DNA of 36,987 nt from Betaproteobacteria bacterium (lineage in GTDB: Bacteria; Pseudomonadota; Gammaproteobacteria; Burkholderiales; SG8-39). Position 1 is the first letter of the stretch. Every line of letters begins with the position of its first letter. Shown piece by piece: positions 1-8,000 of this stretch. The notes under the pieces are model-generated. The model saw only the letters and a list, made by a program, of their open reading frames with translations. It was not told the origin of the DNA and ran no database searches. The translations under genes and the position numbers were made by a program. The stretch covers positions 1 through 36,987 of the forward strand of contig CANJRC010000027.1 in the NCBI GenBank assembly GCA_947476535.1. Direction: 5' to 3'.

Positions 1-138
1 CAGCTCGATGCCATAGCCTGGGAGCTGAACACTAGGCCACGTAAGTCGATGGGCTTCCGCTGTCCGGCTGAATTGTTCACTCCGGACGCTTTTGATTTCA
101 AGCAGCATCATGCTGCGCTTTTTGCACTTGGTCATTGA
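1..138 (+). mobile_element. IS30-family transposase, C-terminal fragment
   Basis: An open frame enters from the left edge and ends at a TGA at 136-138, giving 45 residues. It contains the ELNTRPRKSMGFRCPAELF stretch, which closely resembles the conserved tail of IS30-family DDE transposases (LN-x-RPRK-x-LG-x-x-x-PAE-x-F). Only the C-terminus is visible, so I cannot tell whether the element is intact upstream. I did not find a convincing terminal inverted repeat just after the stop. The element borders a minus-strand hypothetical gene and suggests that the left edge of the window is a mobile-DNA junction. Family call is by recognition of the motif. Confidence 0.75.
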
Positions 139-148
139 AACCGCCCAG

Positions 149-802
149 TCATTCAGATTGAACATCTCCAAAGAAATGGACGACCAGCGGGTACCGATAC
201 GTCAAGCCTTTGCAGGCCTTTACTGAAGCGATAATTGGCGTTACCAGAAAAAGAATTAACCAAGAAATCGTGACGATCCCAGCGAGTACGCTCGACGAGA
301 AAGAGATGAGCAACGGAATCAGAAAACCCAGAATAAACGTTATTTGGTGGTTAATGCCCTCTTGAGCATAACCAACCGACACCTCGTCGGTTCTTCTGCA
401 TGCAAACCAAATAACCCCGCATGCCAGAAGCGCAAAGCCAGTGAATAACGATAACGATGCAATCAAACCAAGATAGCAAGGTCCCCGCGCAGACCTTACG
501 GTCTCGTGGCTGTCATCTACCGCCGAGCGGTCAAGTGAATTGATGGCCTGGTTTCGTTCTGCGTACTTGTGATAAAAAATTCCGCAGCTTGGGCACTGCT
601 CTTGGGATGCTTTAGCTTCGGTCAGGTTGATGTGACCGCACTTGGGGCATTTTTTTTGCGCGGTCACCACACGCTCATCGATGACGGTGGACTGCGTCTC
701 TAGGGCATGCGGTTTCTTGTTTTCCACAGCACTACAGCCTATGCAGCGAACCTCATCTTCTGGCATTAGGGCGTTGCATTGCAAACATCGCTTCATCGGC
801 AC
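149..802 (-). CDS. Zinc-ribbon membrane protein, DUF4870-like
   Basis: This 217-aa protein starts with two zinc-ribbon-like CxxC pairs (CLQC/CIGC near residues 6-23 and CPKC/CPSC near 52-73). A polar linker follows, then about three hydrophobic segments from residue 110 on. The C-terminal half, with a GINHQITF stretch and a YRYPL motif after the last helix, resembles the DUF4870 family of small membrane proteins. The frame opens at a GTG at 802; an ATG two codons later (796) is an equally plausible start. It stands alone between the IS30 fragment and a tRNA-like remnant and has a lower GC content than the neighbouring genes, compatible with acquired DNA. Function is unknown; the ribbons may bind zinc or a partner protein. 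Confidence 0.7.
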   Translation of the reverse strand: MPMKRCLQCNALMPEDEVRCIGCSAVENKKPHALETQSTVIDERVVTAQKKCPKCGHINLTEAKASQEQCPSCGIFYHKYAERNQAINSLDRSAVDDSHETVRSARGPCYLGLIASLSLFTGFALLACGVIWFACRRTDEVSVGYAQEGINHQITFILGFLIPLLISFSSSVLAGIVTISWLILFLVTPIIASVKACKGLTYRYPLVVHFFGDVQSE

Positions 803-918
803 CTCGGTATCGTTGGTTGGTCGGTAATTGACAACATCTTGTTGCTCTCTAATCGTTTAACTTGCCGTGAATCCTGATCTATTTTCCGAGACGTTGAAGT
901 CCCCCTCAGACGCCGGTC

Positions 919-946
919 GGACGTTCGATTCGCCTCCCAGGCGCCA
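919..946 (+). other. tRNA 3'-end-like remnant (possible attachment-site trace)
   Basis: The 28 bases read like the T-arm and acceptor end of a tRNA. There is a 5-nt arm GGACG, the loop TTCGATT, and the partner arm CGCCT (three Watson-Crick pairs, one G-U, one A-C mismatch). Seven acceptor-like bases, a discriminator G and CCA follow. I found no matching 5' acceptor, D-arm or anticodon arm upstream, so this is not a complete tRNA. Islands often leave such 3' fragments at attachment sites, and the neighbouring IS30 tail fits that idea. Chance resemblance is possible. Confidence 0.3.
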
Positions 947-981
947 TTCAAAATTTCATGGGCGCGCGCCGGCCTCTACAG

Positions 982-1740
982 CTAGCGAATGGTGCTTCCC
1001 CCGTCGATCACCATTACATCCCCCGTCACGAAGCTCGCGCGGTCCGACAGCAGCCACGCGACAGCCTCGGCCTGCTCGCCGGGCATGGCGATCCGATTGA
1101 GCGGAATGGTCTTGAGCGTGCCTTCCTCGCCTCCGGGGCGAGTGATCATTTGCAACTCCATCATCTCGGTGCGCGTGGTGCCGGGACAAACGCAGTTCAC
1201 CCGCACGCCGAACTCGGCCATCTCCAGCGCCGCGGATTTGCTCAGGCCCACCACCGCGTGCTTGCTTGCGGTATAGGCCGCGAGGCCGCGAAAGCCACGC
1301 ACCCCGGCAATCGAGGCGGCGTTGACGATGGATCCGCGCCGGGCCTCGCGCATGATGCGCATCTCGTGGGCGAGGCACATCCAGGTGGCGCGCACGTTGG
1401 TGGTGAAGATGCGTTCGAACACTTCGTCGGAGGTATCCGGCAACAGGAAGAAATCCTGCGTAGTGGCGACGTTGTTGAACGCGCCGTCGAGGCGTCCGTG
1501 CTTTTGCATGATATGGGCGAACAGCCTGTCGACGTCCGCCTGCCGCGTCAGGTCAGCGGCCACGAAATCGGCCTCGCCGCCAGCATGCCTCACCGCTTCG
1601 ACACCTTGCATCCCCTCGTATTCGCGGCGCGCAGTGCCGATGACGCTCGCCCCTTCGCGCGCGAAAAGCTCGAATGCGGCGCGCCCGATTCCCGAGGTCG
1701 TTCCAGTAACCAAAATGGTCTTGCCATCCAGCATGCCCAT
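982..1740 (-). CDS. Short-chain dehydrogenase/reductase (SDR) family oxidoreductase
   Basis: A 252-aa classical SDR, an NAD(P)-dependent cytosolic oxidoreductase. Visible are the Rossmann motif TGTTSGIG (residues 12-19), D63-L64, NNVA at 89-92 in place of the usual NNAG, N115, and the catalytic S143, Y156 and K160 (YTASK). The carboxy end has the usual PG-x-x-x-T and FVTGDVMVIDGG stretches. I chose the ATG at 1740 because a GAGGGGAG ribosome-binding site lies just upstream; a longer upstream frame reads into mshN and lacks SDR similarity. It sits 59 nt downstream of mshN on the same strand and could be read through from it, but SDRs are not part of MSHA biogenesis, so the link is probably only positional. 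Substrate cannot be told from sequence. Confidence 0.9.
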   Translation of the reverse strand: MGMLDGKTILVTGTTSGIGRAAFELFAREGASVIGTARREYEGMQGVEAVRHAGGEADFVAADLTRQADVDRLFAHIMQKHGRLDGAFNNVATTQDFFLLPDTSDEVFERIFTTNVRATWMCLAHEMRIMREARRGSIVNAASIAGVRGFRGLAAYTASKHAVVGLSKSAALEMAEFGVRVNCVCPGTTRTEMMELQMITRPGGEEGTLKTIPLNRIAMPGEQAEAVAWLLSDRASFVTGDVMVIDGGSTIR

Positions 1741-1799
1741 CAGCCGACTCCCCTCATGCCGGCTTGCTGCGCCGCGCACCTGCACTGCATTCGACCCGG

Positions 1800-3161
1800 C
1801 TACCGCAATTGCCGCAGTCGCTGGTCGACGTAGGCGACGAGTTCCTGGCTCAAGTTGCCCGCTGACTGCGCCCGCTGGAAGGAGCTCAATGCTTCCTTGC
1901 GCCGATCGGACGCCTCCTGGGATATGCCTAACCCCACCCACCAGGTGCCGGTTTGCGGGGCCAGACGCAAAGCGATCTGGTACTCCTCGACTGCATCCGA
2001 ATGACGGCCGAGGCGCTGGTACAGCGCCGCTGAGAAAGCGTGGTACTCGGCATTGCCTGTGGCGGCCGGCGCATACTTTTGCATCACCCCCAAAGCGCCG
2101 TTCATGTCCCTGCGCTCGACCAGGATACGCGCGGTGAGCATGGCAAAACTGCTGTTCGCGGGGTGCAGCTCGAGGCCTTGCTGCGCGGCAGTGAACGCCT
2201 CGTCGAAGCGGCGCTGCTCCATCAGCAGCGACACCAGCGTTTGGCGGGCAGCCTCATGGGCCGCTTCGATCACCAGCGCCGTGCGCAAGCCCTCCATTCC
2301 CTCGGAAACCCTGCCCTGGTTCACAAAACCGACGGCACGACGGTACTCTGCCTCCGCGCGCTCGAGCGGCGTGCTGGTTACGCGCTTGTCGATCCGGCCC
2401 GCATCAACGCTCGCCACCACCTGCGCGGCCCTTGGCGCAACGGGCGCAACGGGCGCAACAGGCTTCGGGTCTTCTGCCTTCGCCGCAGATATCGCCTTGG
2501 GAGCCTGCAGCATGGCACTCGCAGGCGCAGGTGCCGTGGCGGACGCATTCGCAGACTTGGCAGCATCAGCCCTGGCCAGATCCGCTTTGGAGGCTAGCAC
2601 TTCGCCCTTGGCTGCATCGCTCTTCGCCAATCCAGCCTTGGCCGATTCGCTGCTCGTCGACGCCTTCCCGGCACGCCGCTCCAGAATCGGGGTGGCAATG
2701 GCGGTCGCCAGCTTCAACATGTCGATTTGCGGCGGCAATTCCGGCTTGGATGCAGGTGCTGGCGTTGGAACCGCGGCCGTCACCGCGACGACCGTTGCAG
2801 GCGCCACGCCAGTCCTCGTCGCAACACTCGCGGCTTCGGCAACATCCACGGGTGCGATTACCTGCTCGGGGGGTGCCTCAGGCCGCGGCCGCGACTGCAT
2901 CGACTCCATGCGCTGCCGGTGCTGGTATGCGAGGTCGGTCACCACCGACCTCGGCGTCAGCTGCCACATCACCCAGCCCAGCCACGCGATCAATATCAAC
3001 ATCACTACAGCGATGGCCCACCAGAATGCCTCCGAGCCCACGCCGCCTCCTGCCATCGGACGCAAGCTCATCGCCAGCTTTTGCCCTGCCTGCTGCGTCT
3101 CGCCACCCGGCGAGGCGTGGCGCTTGTCCAGTTCCTGCAACATTTTATTGATCAGACTCAT
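1800..3161 (-). CDS. mshN: MSHA biogenesis protein MshN (TPR protein)
   Basis: A 453-aa inner-membrane protein beginning MSLINKMLQELDKRHA, the typical MshN opening. A short cytoplasmic head is followed by one transmembrane helix (about residues 46-68), then a long Ala/Pro/Lys-rich low-complexity periplasmic stretch (to about residue 280). The C-terminal third consists of tetratricopeptide-type helices, with pairs such as YRRAVGFVNQGR and YQIALRLAPQTGTWWVGLG. MshN is thought to scaffold pilus assembly through its TPRs. The ATG at 3161 overlaps the mshM stop (ATGA), showing translational coupling. The locus has moved mshM-mshN away from mshL, its usual neighbour, to the far side of the giant adhesin and mshQ. 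Confidence 0.88.
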   Translation of the reverse strand: MSLINKMLQELDKRHASPGGETQQAGQKLAMSLRPMAGGGVGSEAFWWAIAVVMLILIAWLGWVMWQLTPRSVVTDLAYQHRQRMESMQSRPRPEAPPEQVIAPVDVAEAASVATRTGVAPATVVAVTAAVPTPAPASKPELPPQIDMLKLATAIATPILERRAGKASTSSESAKAGLAKSDAAKGEVLASKADLARADAAKSANASATAPAPASAMLQAPKAISAAKAEDPKPVAPVAPVAPRAAQVVASVDAGRIDKRVTSTPLERAEAEYRRAVGFVNQGRVSEGMEGLRTALVIEAAHEAARQTLVSLLMEQRRFDEAFTAAQQGLELHPANSSFAMLTARILVERRDMNGALGVMQKYAPAATGNAEYHAFSAALYQRLGRHSDAVEEYQIALRLAPQTGTWWVGLGISQEASDRRKEALSSFQRAQSAGNLSQELVAYVDQRLRQLR

Positions 3162-4048
3162 CGCAGCATTATCCAGCCCAAGGCCGCCGCCGCAAGCACC
3201 GCGATCCCCAGCAGCACCCAACTGAGCCCCTGGCGCCTGGTCGCCGGTGTGTCGGCGATCGCCGCCCGCGCCTCTTTCCAGCCCACGCGCCACAATCCCT
3301 GGCCATAAGCGAGCATGAGCGACTTGTTGGCAAGGATGTTGATCAACCGGGGAACGCCACCGCTCGCACGATGGATTGACCAGGCCGCGAGCTTGCTGAA
3401 CACCGGATCGCCGACATAACCTGCCACGGCCATGCGGTGCCTCAAGTAGTGGCTGGTCTCAGACGTGGTCAGGTTGCCCAGTCGGTGCTGGAAGGTGATG
3501 CGCTGGCGCAATTGGCGGATCGAATCCTTGGCCAAGCGCGCGTCGAGCTCTGGCTGCCCGAACAAAATGACTTGCAGCAGCTTGCGCTTTTCCGTCTCCA
3601 GGTTGGTCAAGAGGCGCAGCGTCTCCATCGACTCGATCGGCATCGCCTGGGTCTCGTCGAGGCAGACGATGACGCGCTTTTTCTGGCGCGCAAAGTTGAG
3701 CAAGGTCACATACAGCGACTTCATGAGCTGGTGCTCATCGAGCGCGCTGTCCACTTTGGCGCCTAGTTCGTCGGCGAGCGCGTGCAAGAGCGTCTTCGGT
3801 GCGAGGTTCGGATTGGGCACGTAGGCACTGACCCAGGAATCATCCAGCGTGGCGAGGAGCTTGCGGCACAAAAGCGTCTTGCCGGTTCCCACCTCGCCCG
3901 TGATCTTGATAAAGCCCTCGCCATTGGCCACCGCCACGAGCAACGTATTCAATGCCTGCTGGGTGCTGGTGCACGCATAAAAGAAGCTCGTGTCCGGCGT
4001 GATGCCGAACGGCGGTTCGCGAAGCCTAAAGTGTTGAAGATAGATCAA
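3158..4048 (-). CDS. mshM: MSHA biogenesis ATPase MshM (ExeA/GspA-like)
   Basis: A 296-aa AAA-type ATPase of the ExeA/MshM group. It opens with YLQHFRLREPPFGITPDTSFF, as in family members. The Walker A motif GEVGTGKT is at 51-58 and the Walker B region VIVCLDETQ at about 126-134; a C-terminal hydrophobic helix (about 275-296) would anchor it in the inner membrane. Homologues help position or assemble the secretin across the cell wall. The start is a TTG at 4048, chosen because the protein aligns from there with the family opening and a GGAG lies eight bases upstream. A five-base-pair stem (TCCCG/CGGGA) in the mRNA leader places GAG of that site in its loop. mshM and mshN overlap by four bases and form a two-gene operon. 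Confidence 0.9.
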   Translation of the reverse strand: MIYLQHFRLREPPFGITPDTSFFYACTSTQQALNTLLVAVANGEGFIKITGEVGTGKTLLCRKLLATLDDSWVSAYVPNPNLAPKTLLHALADELGAKVDSALDEHQLMKSLYVTLLNFARQKKRVIVCLDETQAMPIESMETLRLLTNLETEKRKLLQVILFGQPELDARLAKDSIRQLRQRITFQHRLGNLTTSETSHYLRHRMAVAGYVGDPVFSKLAAWSIHRASGGVPRLINILANKSLMLAYGQGLWRVGWKEARAAIADTPATRRQGLSWVLLGIAVLAAAALGWIMLR

Positions 4049-4619
4049 TTCCCGCTCCGGGATTCAACGGTCCAATGCCGGGCCCGCGACGGGAATGCCG
4101 CATTACATTTGGCGTAACTCATCGGTCGTATGACAGCCATCTCCACCACATGTCGCTCACCAGGCATCGCAGGCTTCGCGGAAGGGCCTGCTTTTCAAGC
4201 ACTGAATGATACTTGACTTGATGCGTAAAAGTACCTTCTGCATCACAGCACGCAGCTTCGCCAACGATCCGTGTTTTGAGATTGCGCATTGAAAAGGAAA
4301 TGCTTCGGCGTTGGACGCAAGGAAAAGGGCGAGCAGCCCACAGCAACCCAAGGCGCGCCATCACACCATCGCAAAGAACAGTTCAAGCCGTTCACATATG
4401 AAGCGCAGCGCGTTCCAAAGACTCGCGTTAGCGTCGGGGTCGAGCAACTGCCTGGACTCGTCTATCGAGGCGAACAAATATATTCCGACGCGTAAAGCTG
4501 GAAACTGGCTCACTTTTCGCTACACCCTGCCGTGAGGCGTTTCGGACGCTTGCCCTCAATGGCGCGCGTTCCACCTGCTTACTGCTCGATCTGATGGGCT
4601 GGATGGCGCTCGACTGAAA

Positions 4620-4648
4620 CCCTGGATTTCGCGAATCCAGGGGGTTTT
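4620..4648 (+). terminator. Intrinsic terminator-like hairpin with no obvious upstream gene
   Basis: Perfect nine-base-pair stem CCCTGGATT / AATCCAGGG with the five-base loop TCGCG, followed by GG and TTTT. It reads as a rho-independent terminator on the plus strand, yet no plus-strand gene is recognisable upstream back to mshM. It may insulate the adhesin promoter 45 bp downstream, or end a small RNA. Confidence 0.55.
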
Positions 4649-4693
4649 CCGCTTGTTGAAAAGTGATCAATTGAACTAAAAATTGATGAAAAG

Positions 4694-4722
4694 TTGACAA
4701 TGAATTCACAGTTGCTTATGTT
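4694..4722 (+). promoter_or_regulatory. Sigma-70-type promoter for the giant adhesin gene
   Basis: Consensus -35 TTGACA at 4694-4699, a 17-bp spacer, and -10 TATGTT at 4717-4722. The -10 lies inside a near-perfect 21-bp inverted repeat (4716-4736), so a protein bound to the dyad would compete with RNA polymerase. The predicted start would be near 4730, about 280 nt ahead of the ATG. Confidence 0.5.
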
Positions 4723-4753
4723 GCGTCGCAACATAATATTATACGTATAATAT
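4716..4753. promoter_or_regulatory. Two abutting palindromes, candidate operator
   Basis: First dyad: ten-base arms TTATGTTGCG and CGCAACATAA around a single central T (4716-4736). Second dyad: a perfect 18-bp palindrome ATATTATAC/GTATAATAT (4736-4753), sharing one base with the first. The first covers the proposed -10 and the second covers the start-site region. This is what one expects of a repressor or tandem regulator site; the regulator is unknown. Confidence 0.5.
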
Positions 4754-4925
4754 CTGTACTATTAACGTATTTATTCGTGACACGCCGATGTTAAAGGGCT
4801 ATTTCGCCGTGTAGGAAAATCTTAAAAAAAGCGGCAATTTTCCCCGCATCTTTATATGCAACTAATTGATTTAGAATGATAATTTTATAAATAAGTAGAA
4901 TGGCGTGGTGCGAAGAATAGGCCGC

Positions 4926-4943
4926 TGCAATTTTGAAATTGCA
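4926..4943. promoter_or_regulatory. Inverted repeat in adhesin leader
   Basis: Perfect eight-base arms TGCAATTT / AAATTGCA separated by TG, 70 bp ahead of the adhesin ATG. It could be a second protein site or, as RNA, a small hairpin in the leader. Confidence 0.35.
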
Positions 4944-5012
4944 AGAGCCACCTTGCTAGGCATGAGTTTCGCTTATCCAAGGGTATGCATGTAGCGATGT
5001 TGTGGAGGGATC

Positions 5013-8000
5013 ATGAGCAAAAAGACCATCAAGGGCACCAACGGGAATGATGTCCTGAACGGCACCGCCGGGGACGACATCATCGACGGTGGTAACGGCA
5101 ACGATTCGCTCACTGGCGGTGCTGGCAATGACCTCCTCATCGGCGGTGCCGGCAATGACACCCTCGATGGCGGCACCGGCAACGACACGCTCTACGGCGG
5201 CACGGGCAATGACCGACTCCTCGGTGGTGCGGGCAACGATGTCCTCTACGGTGATTCGAACAGCGGCGGATCGGGCTCAGGTTCTGGCGGGTCGAACGGA
5301 ACCGGTGGGTATGTTTCCGGCAATGATTACCTCGATGGAGGTGCCGGCAACGATGTCCTCTATGCGCAAGGCGGCAATGACACCGGCTCCTACTCCTGGA
5401 CAGAAAACAAGCTCATCAACGGTTCAACGTCGATAGACCGGTACGACGGCGGCAAGGGATTCGACACACTGGAGCTGCACCTGAGCGCCAGCCAGCTCGC
5501 AGCCATCCACCCCCAACTTGCGGCCTTCGATGCGTTCCTCGCGGCCAACGCCAACATCAATCGCGACAATGGGCCGACCTTCACGTTCTCATCCTTCAAT
5601 CTTTCGGTGAGCAACTGGGAGGCCTACAAAGTAGTCATTGATGGCACCGGTGGCAATACACCTGCCGTGATCGGCAACCCGACCGTGGCAGCAGTGACCG
5701 AAGATTCAGGCATCAATGGTGCTGGCATGCTGACGGCGAGCGGTACGATTTCAGTGAGCGATGCCGATCCCGGCCAATCGAGCTTTCAGACCACCGTTGC
5801 CGGAACCGCCGGCAACTTGGGCAACCTTGTCCTTGACGCCAACGGCAACTACACCTACAGCGTGGCCAATAGCGCGACCCAGTACCTGGGCGCCGGCGCC
5901 ACCAAGGTCGACAGCTTCACCATCACTTCTCTAGACGGCACGACCAAGGTCGTCAGCTTCACAATTACCGGCACCAACGACGCGGCCACCTTCACTGGGT
6001 CCTCGACGGCGAGCCTCACCGAGACCGACTCGATCCAGAGCACCGGCGGCACACTGGTGGCCAGCGACATCGACAGCTCCAACGCGTTCGTTGTGCAGTC
6101 CGGCGCGGCCGGCAGCAACGGCTACGGCACTTTCAGCATCACAGCAGCCGGCGTGTGGACCTACACGATGAGTTCGGCGCACAACGAGTTCGTCAGCGGC
6201 CAGACCTACACCGACAGCATCACCGTCGCCACCGCCGACGGCACGCAGAAGACGATCACCGTCACCATGACCGGCACCAACGACGCGGCCACCTTCACCG
6301 GGTCCTCCACGGCGAGCCTCACCGAGACCGACACGATCCAGAGCACCGGCGGCACGCTGGTGGCCAGCGACATCGACAGCTCCAACGCGTTCGTTGTGCA
6401 GTCCGGCGCGGCCGGCAGCAACGGCTACGGCACTTTCAGCATCACGGCAGCCGGCGTGTGGACCTACACGATGAGCTCGGCGCACAACGAGTTCAAGGAC
6501 GGCCAGACCTACACCGACAACCTCACCGTCACCACCGCCGATGGCACCGCGCAGACGATCACCGTCACGATGCACGGCACCAACGACACCCCAGTGATCA
6601 CCAGCAGCGCAATCGCGAGCTTCGCCGAGAATGCCGTCGGCACGGTCTATATCACCACAGCCAGCGATGCGGAGTTTGGCACCATCACATACTCGATTGG
6701 TGGCACCGACTCGGCTCTGTTCAGTATGGACCCGGTGACGGGTGTGGTGACATTCAATACACCCCCGGACTATGAAAATCCCGCCGACGCGGACCACGAC
6801 AACGTCTACGACATCACGGTTACCGCAAACGACGGCGCCGACAACTCCATCGCAAAGCCTGTCACGATCACGGTCACCAACGTCGTTGAAGCACCGTACC
6901 TCACGCTCGCCAGCGACACCGGCACGTACGGCAACGACGCGTACACCAGCAACGGCACGGTGAATGTGGGCGGCCTCGAGGCGGGCACCACCTGGGAATA
7001 CAGCACCGACGGCACGAACTGGACCCCTGGTACGGGGGCGAGCTTTACGCTTACTACCGAAGGCGAATACGCATCGGTTCTGGTGCGACAGAGCGATGGG
7101 AACGGCCACACCGCGACGAGCAACCCTATCGCCCTCACCCTCGACACACACGCGGTGCCGGGCGCGCTTAGCCTTGCCAACCTCGACGATACAGGCACCT
7201 TCGGCAACGACTTCGTGACCCGGGACCGGGAGTTCGACCTGAGCTTGTCGGCCCATGAGGCCGGCGCGACGGTGCAATACGAGGTATCGCTCAATGGCGG
7301 TGCATTTGCGAACACGAACCTGACGCAGTCGAATCTGGCCGATGGGTCGTACCAGTTCCGCGCGCAGGTGACTGACCTGGCGGGCAACACCGCGACTTCA
7401 AACCTGAACGCAGTAACCATTGACAACACGCCACCCGCGGCGCCGGTGATCGCGCTGCTCGAAGACACCGGCGCCCTTGACGACCTCATTACCAGCAACG
7501 GCACGGTGAACGTCAGTGGGTTGGAGCCGAACTCGACCTGGGAGTACAGCACCGACGGCATCGTATGGGCGCCGGGCACAGGCTCGAGCTTCACGCTGAT
7601 CACGGCAGGCTATAACCAGGTACAGGTACGCCAGACGGATCTTGCGGGCAACACGTCGGATTCAACAACGCTCAGCTTCACGCTGACCGAAGTTGAACCA
7701 CTGTTCACAGAGAATCCAGACGATGTGGACTTCAACACGATCGTTGCGGGAACCTATCAGACTGGAACGCAGTATGACGCCCTGGATGGGGTCGATAACG
7801 TCACCCTCGCCTCTACCGCGACACAAGCGGCGATCGCGGGATTCGATCCGACGGTTATGCTGCATCTCGGTGCCGGTGATGACGCGGTGTACATCGACCT
7901 GCTCCCCGTGCAACCGGGCGCGCCTTCGTACACAGTGGATGGCGACAATGGAGACTTCGACAACGCCGTCTTTTTCTTCGCAGACCAGACCCTGCGTTCT

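Larger units (their letters stand above)
4049..5012. other. Long intergenic region, right half AT-rich, dyad-dense
   Basis: 964 bp between divergent mshM and the giant adhesin gene. No frame here is convincing. The left half has normal GC content; from about 4640 to 4990 it becomes markedly AT-rich. It contains an intrinsic-terminator-like hairpin (4620-4648), a good sigma-70 promoter candidate (4694-4722), two abutting dyads (4716-4736 and 4736-4753) and a third (4926-4943). The transcript leader of the adhesin gene would be about 280 nt if the promoter call is right. Confidence 0.6.

Noticed and set aside
4119-4364. Small minus-strand frames upstream of mshM, one with a secretion-signal-like start (GLLALFLASNAEA)
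   Set aside because: The best version has only a TTG start directly behind a stop, and the ATG-started version is in another frame. A frameshifted relic is possible, but I cannot support a gene.
4800-4900. Second promoter closer to the adhesin ATG (TTGATT near 4866 with a TATAAA)
   Set aside because: Spacing is 14 bp at best, well below the usual 17; AT-rich DNA throws up such matches by chance.
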